Assembly: GCF_022878925.1 (NCBI RefSeq)
Contig: NZ_CP084626.1
Span: forward strand, 1,550,001-1,614,000
DNA: 64,000 nt
Source of the DNA: Caballeronia sp. TF1N1
GTDB lineage: Bacteria; Pseudomonadota; Gammaproteobacteria; Burkholderiales; Burkholderiaceae
Direction of reading: 5' to 3'
Notes under the pieces: model-generated
The model's input: only the letters and a program-made list of their open reading frames with translations
What the model was told of the DNA's origin: nothing
Database searches by the model: none
Shown: in pieces, positions 63,449 to 64,000 of the stretch
Layout of the letters: every line of letters starts with the position of its first letter
Numbering within the stretch: position 1 is the stretch's first letter
Position numbers and translations under genes: made by a program

Positions 63449-64000
63449 ATGCGAGCCTTCAACACCATTCATCAATCGATGCAGCAATCGATCAAGTATC
63501 TGGCGCTGGGCGCGAGCGTCGCCATTGTCACGGCCTGCCACGGCTTGCCGGAGAAGACCGACGAAACGGCTACGTGGAACAACAACAAATTATATACGGA
63601 GGCCCAGGACGCGCTTTCAGGCCGCGACTGGGGCAAGTGCTCCAAGTATTTCGAAGCGCTCGAAGGCCGCGATCCGTTCGGTCACTTCGCGCAGCAGGCG
63701 CAGATCAACGTGGCTTACTGCAACTGGAAAGACGGCGAGACCGCATCGGCGGATCAGGCGATCGACCGGTTCATCAAGCTGCACCCGGATCATCCGGACA
63801 TCTCGTATGCCTACTACCTGAAAGGCATGATTCACTTCAACGACGACCTCGGACTCTTCGGCCGCTTCTCCGGCCAGGACATGAGCGAGCGCGACCCGAA
63901 GTCGCTGCGCGAGTCGTATGACGCGTTCAAGGTCGTGGTCGATAAATATCCGCAAAGCAAGTATGCGCCCGACGCCGCGCAACGCATGCGCTATATCGTG
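63449..64000 (+). CDS. bamD: Outer-membrane assembly lipoprotein BamD, C-terminus cut by window edge
   Basis: 184 residues are visible. A lipoprotein signal ends in VTAC-H (Cys about residue 30). TPR repeats follow (LYTEAQDALSGRDWGKCSKYFEALEGRDPFG; AQINVAYCNWKDGETASADQAIDRFIKLHPDHPDISYAYYLKGM in the second and third repeats) and the conserved DPKSLRESYDAFKVVVDKYPQSKYAPDAAQRM is reached just before the window ends. BamD is the essential lipoprotein partner of BamA in outer-membrane protein insertion. A start at 63479 is an alternative. Confidence 0.95.
   Translation, partial: MRAFNTIHQSMQQSIKYLALGASVAIVTACHGLPEKTDETATWNNNKLYTEAQDALSGRDWGKCSKYFEALEGRDPFGHFAQQAQINVAYCNWKDGETASADQAIDRFIKLHPDHPDISYAYYLKGMIHFNDDLGLFGRFSGQDMSERDPKSLRESYDAFKVVVDKYPQSKYAPDAAQRMRYIV

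Overview
The window is a high-GC beta-proteobacterial chromosome segment. It is most consistent with the Burkholderiaceae (Caballeronia/Paraburkholderia/Burkholderia group). The pointers are a class I PHA locus in the order phaC-phaA-phaB-phaR, a bktB-type thiolase, an rluD-pgeF pair next to phaC and divergent from bamD, several small orphan proteins of the Burkholderia type, and uniformly GC-rich third codon positions. This genus-level placement is inference from gene content, not from a database search. I see no prophage, insertion sequence, CRISPR array or plasmid gene.

Layout. 0-9 kb: a cut SDR gene, small orphan proteins, dusA, tRNA-His with promoter and terminator, an acyl-CoA hydrolase with a TetR regulator, an SMR exporter and a UPF0303 protein. 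9-17 kb: tRNA-fMet, a periplasmic copper module (DUF2946, CopC, PCuAC), a PBP1A with a Gly/Asn/Arg-rich tail, a ribbon-helix-helix protein, and PspA with a membrane TPR partner. 17-22.7 kb: a 40-residue membrane-type micro-ORF, glgX, a DUF2252 protein, mscL and dodecin.

22.8-41.6 kb is a purine-catabolic island: a BMP-type ABC importer, a LysR regulator, a guanine/8-oxoguanine-type deaminase, uraH, puuD, allA, alc, uraD, puuE, a hydantoin/allantoin racemase, an NCS1 permease and a GntR regulator. Together they encode every step from urate to glyoxylate plus urea. If the deaminase acts on 8-oxoguanine, urate can be made without xanthine dehydrogenase. Two co-oriented genes of this island are separated by an unusual repeat array with nine GCATGC sites.

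41.9-52 kb: an LD-carboxypeptidase, tadA, a DUF1992 protein and a complete ddpXABCDF-type operon (D-Ala-D-Ala dipeptidase plus dipeptide importer), followed by a cystathionine beta-lyase-type enzyme and a lipoprotein. Two murein-peptide recycling units are therefore close together.

52-64 kb: bktB, kdgK, rimO, a start-less gene remnant, phaR, phaB, phaA, phaC (with a long low-complexity N-terminal insertion), pgeF, rluD and the start of bamD. Candidate regulatory DNA (a phaC promoter, a TTGC-N6-GCRA motif before both phaC and phaR, GntR and LysR dyads, and a terminator hairpin in the uraH leader) is listed with reduced confidence. Starts were moved downstream wherever a ribosome-binding site, signal peptide or overlap with the neighbour argued for it.
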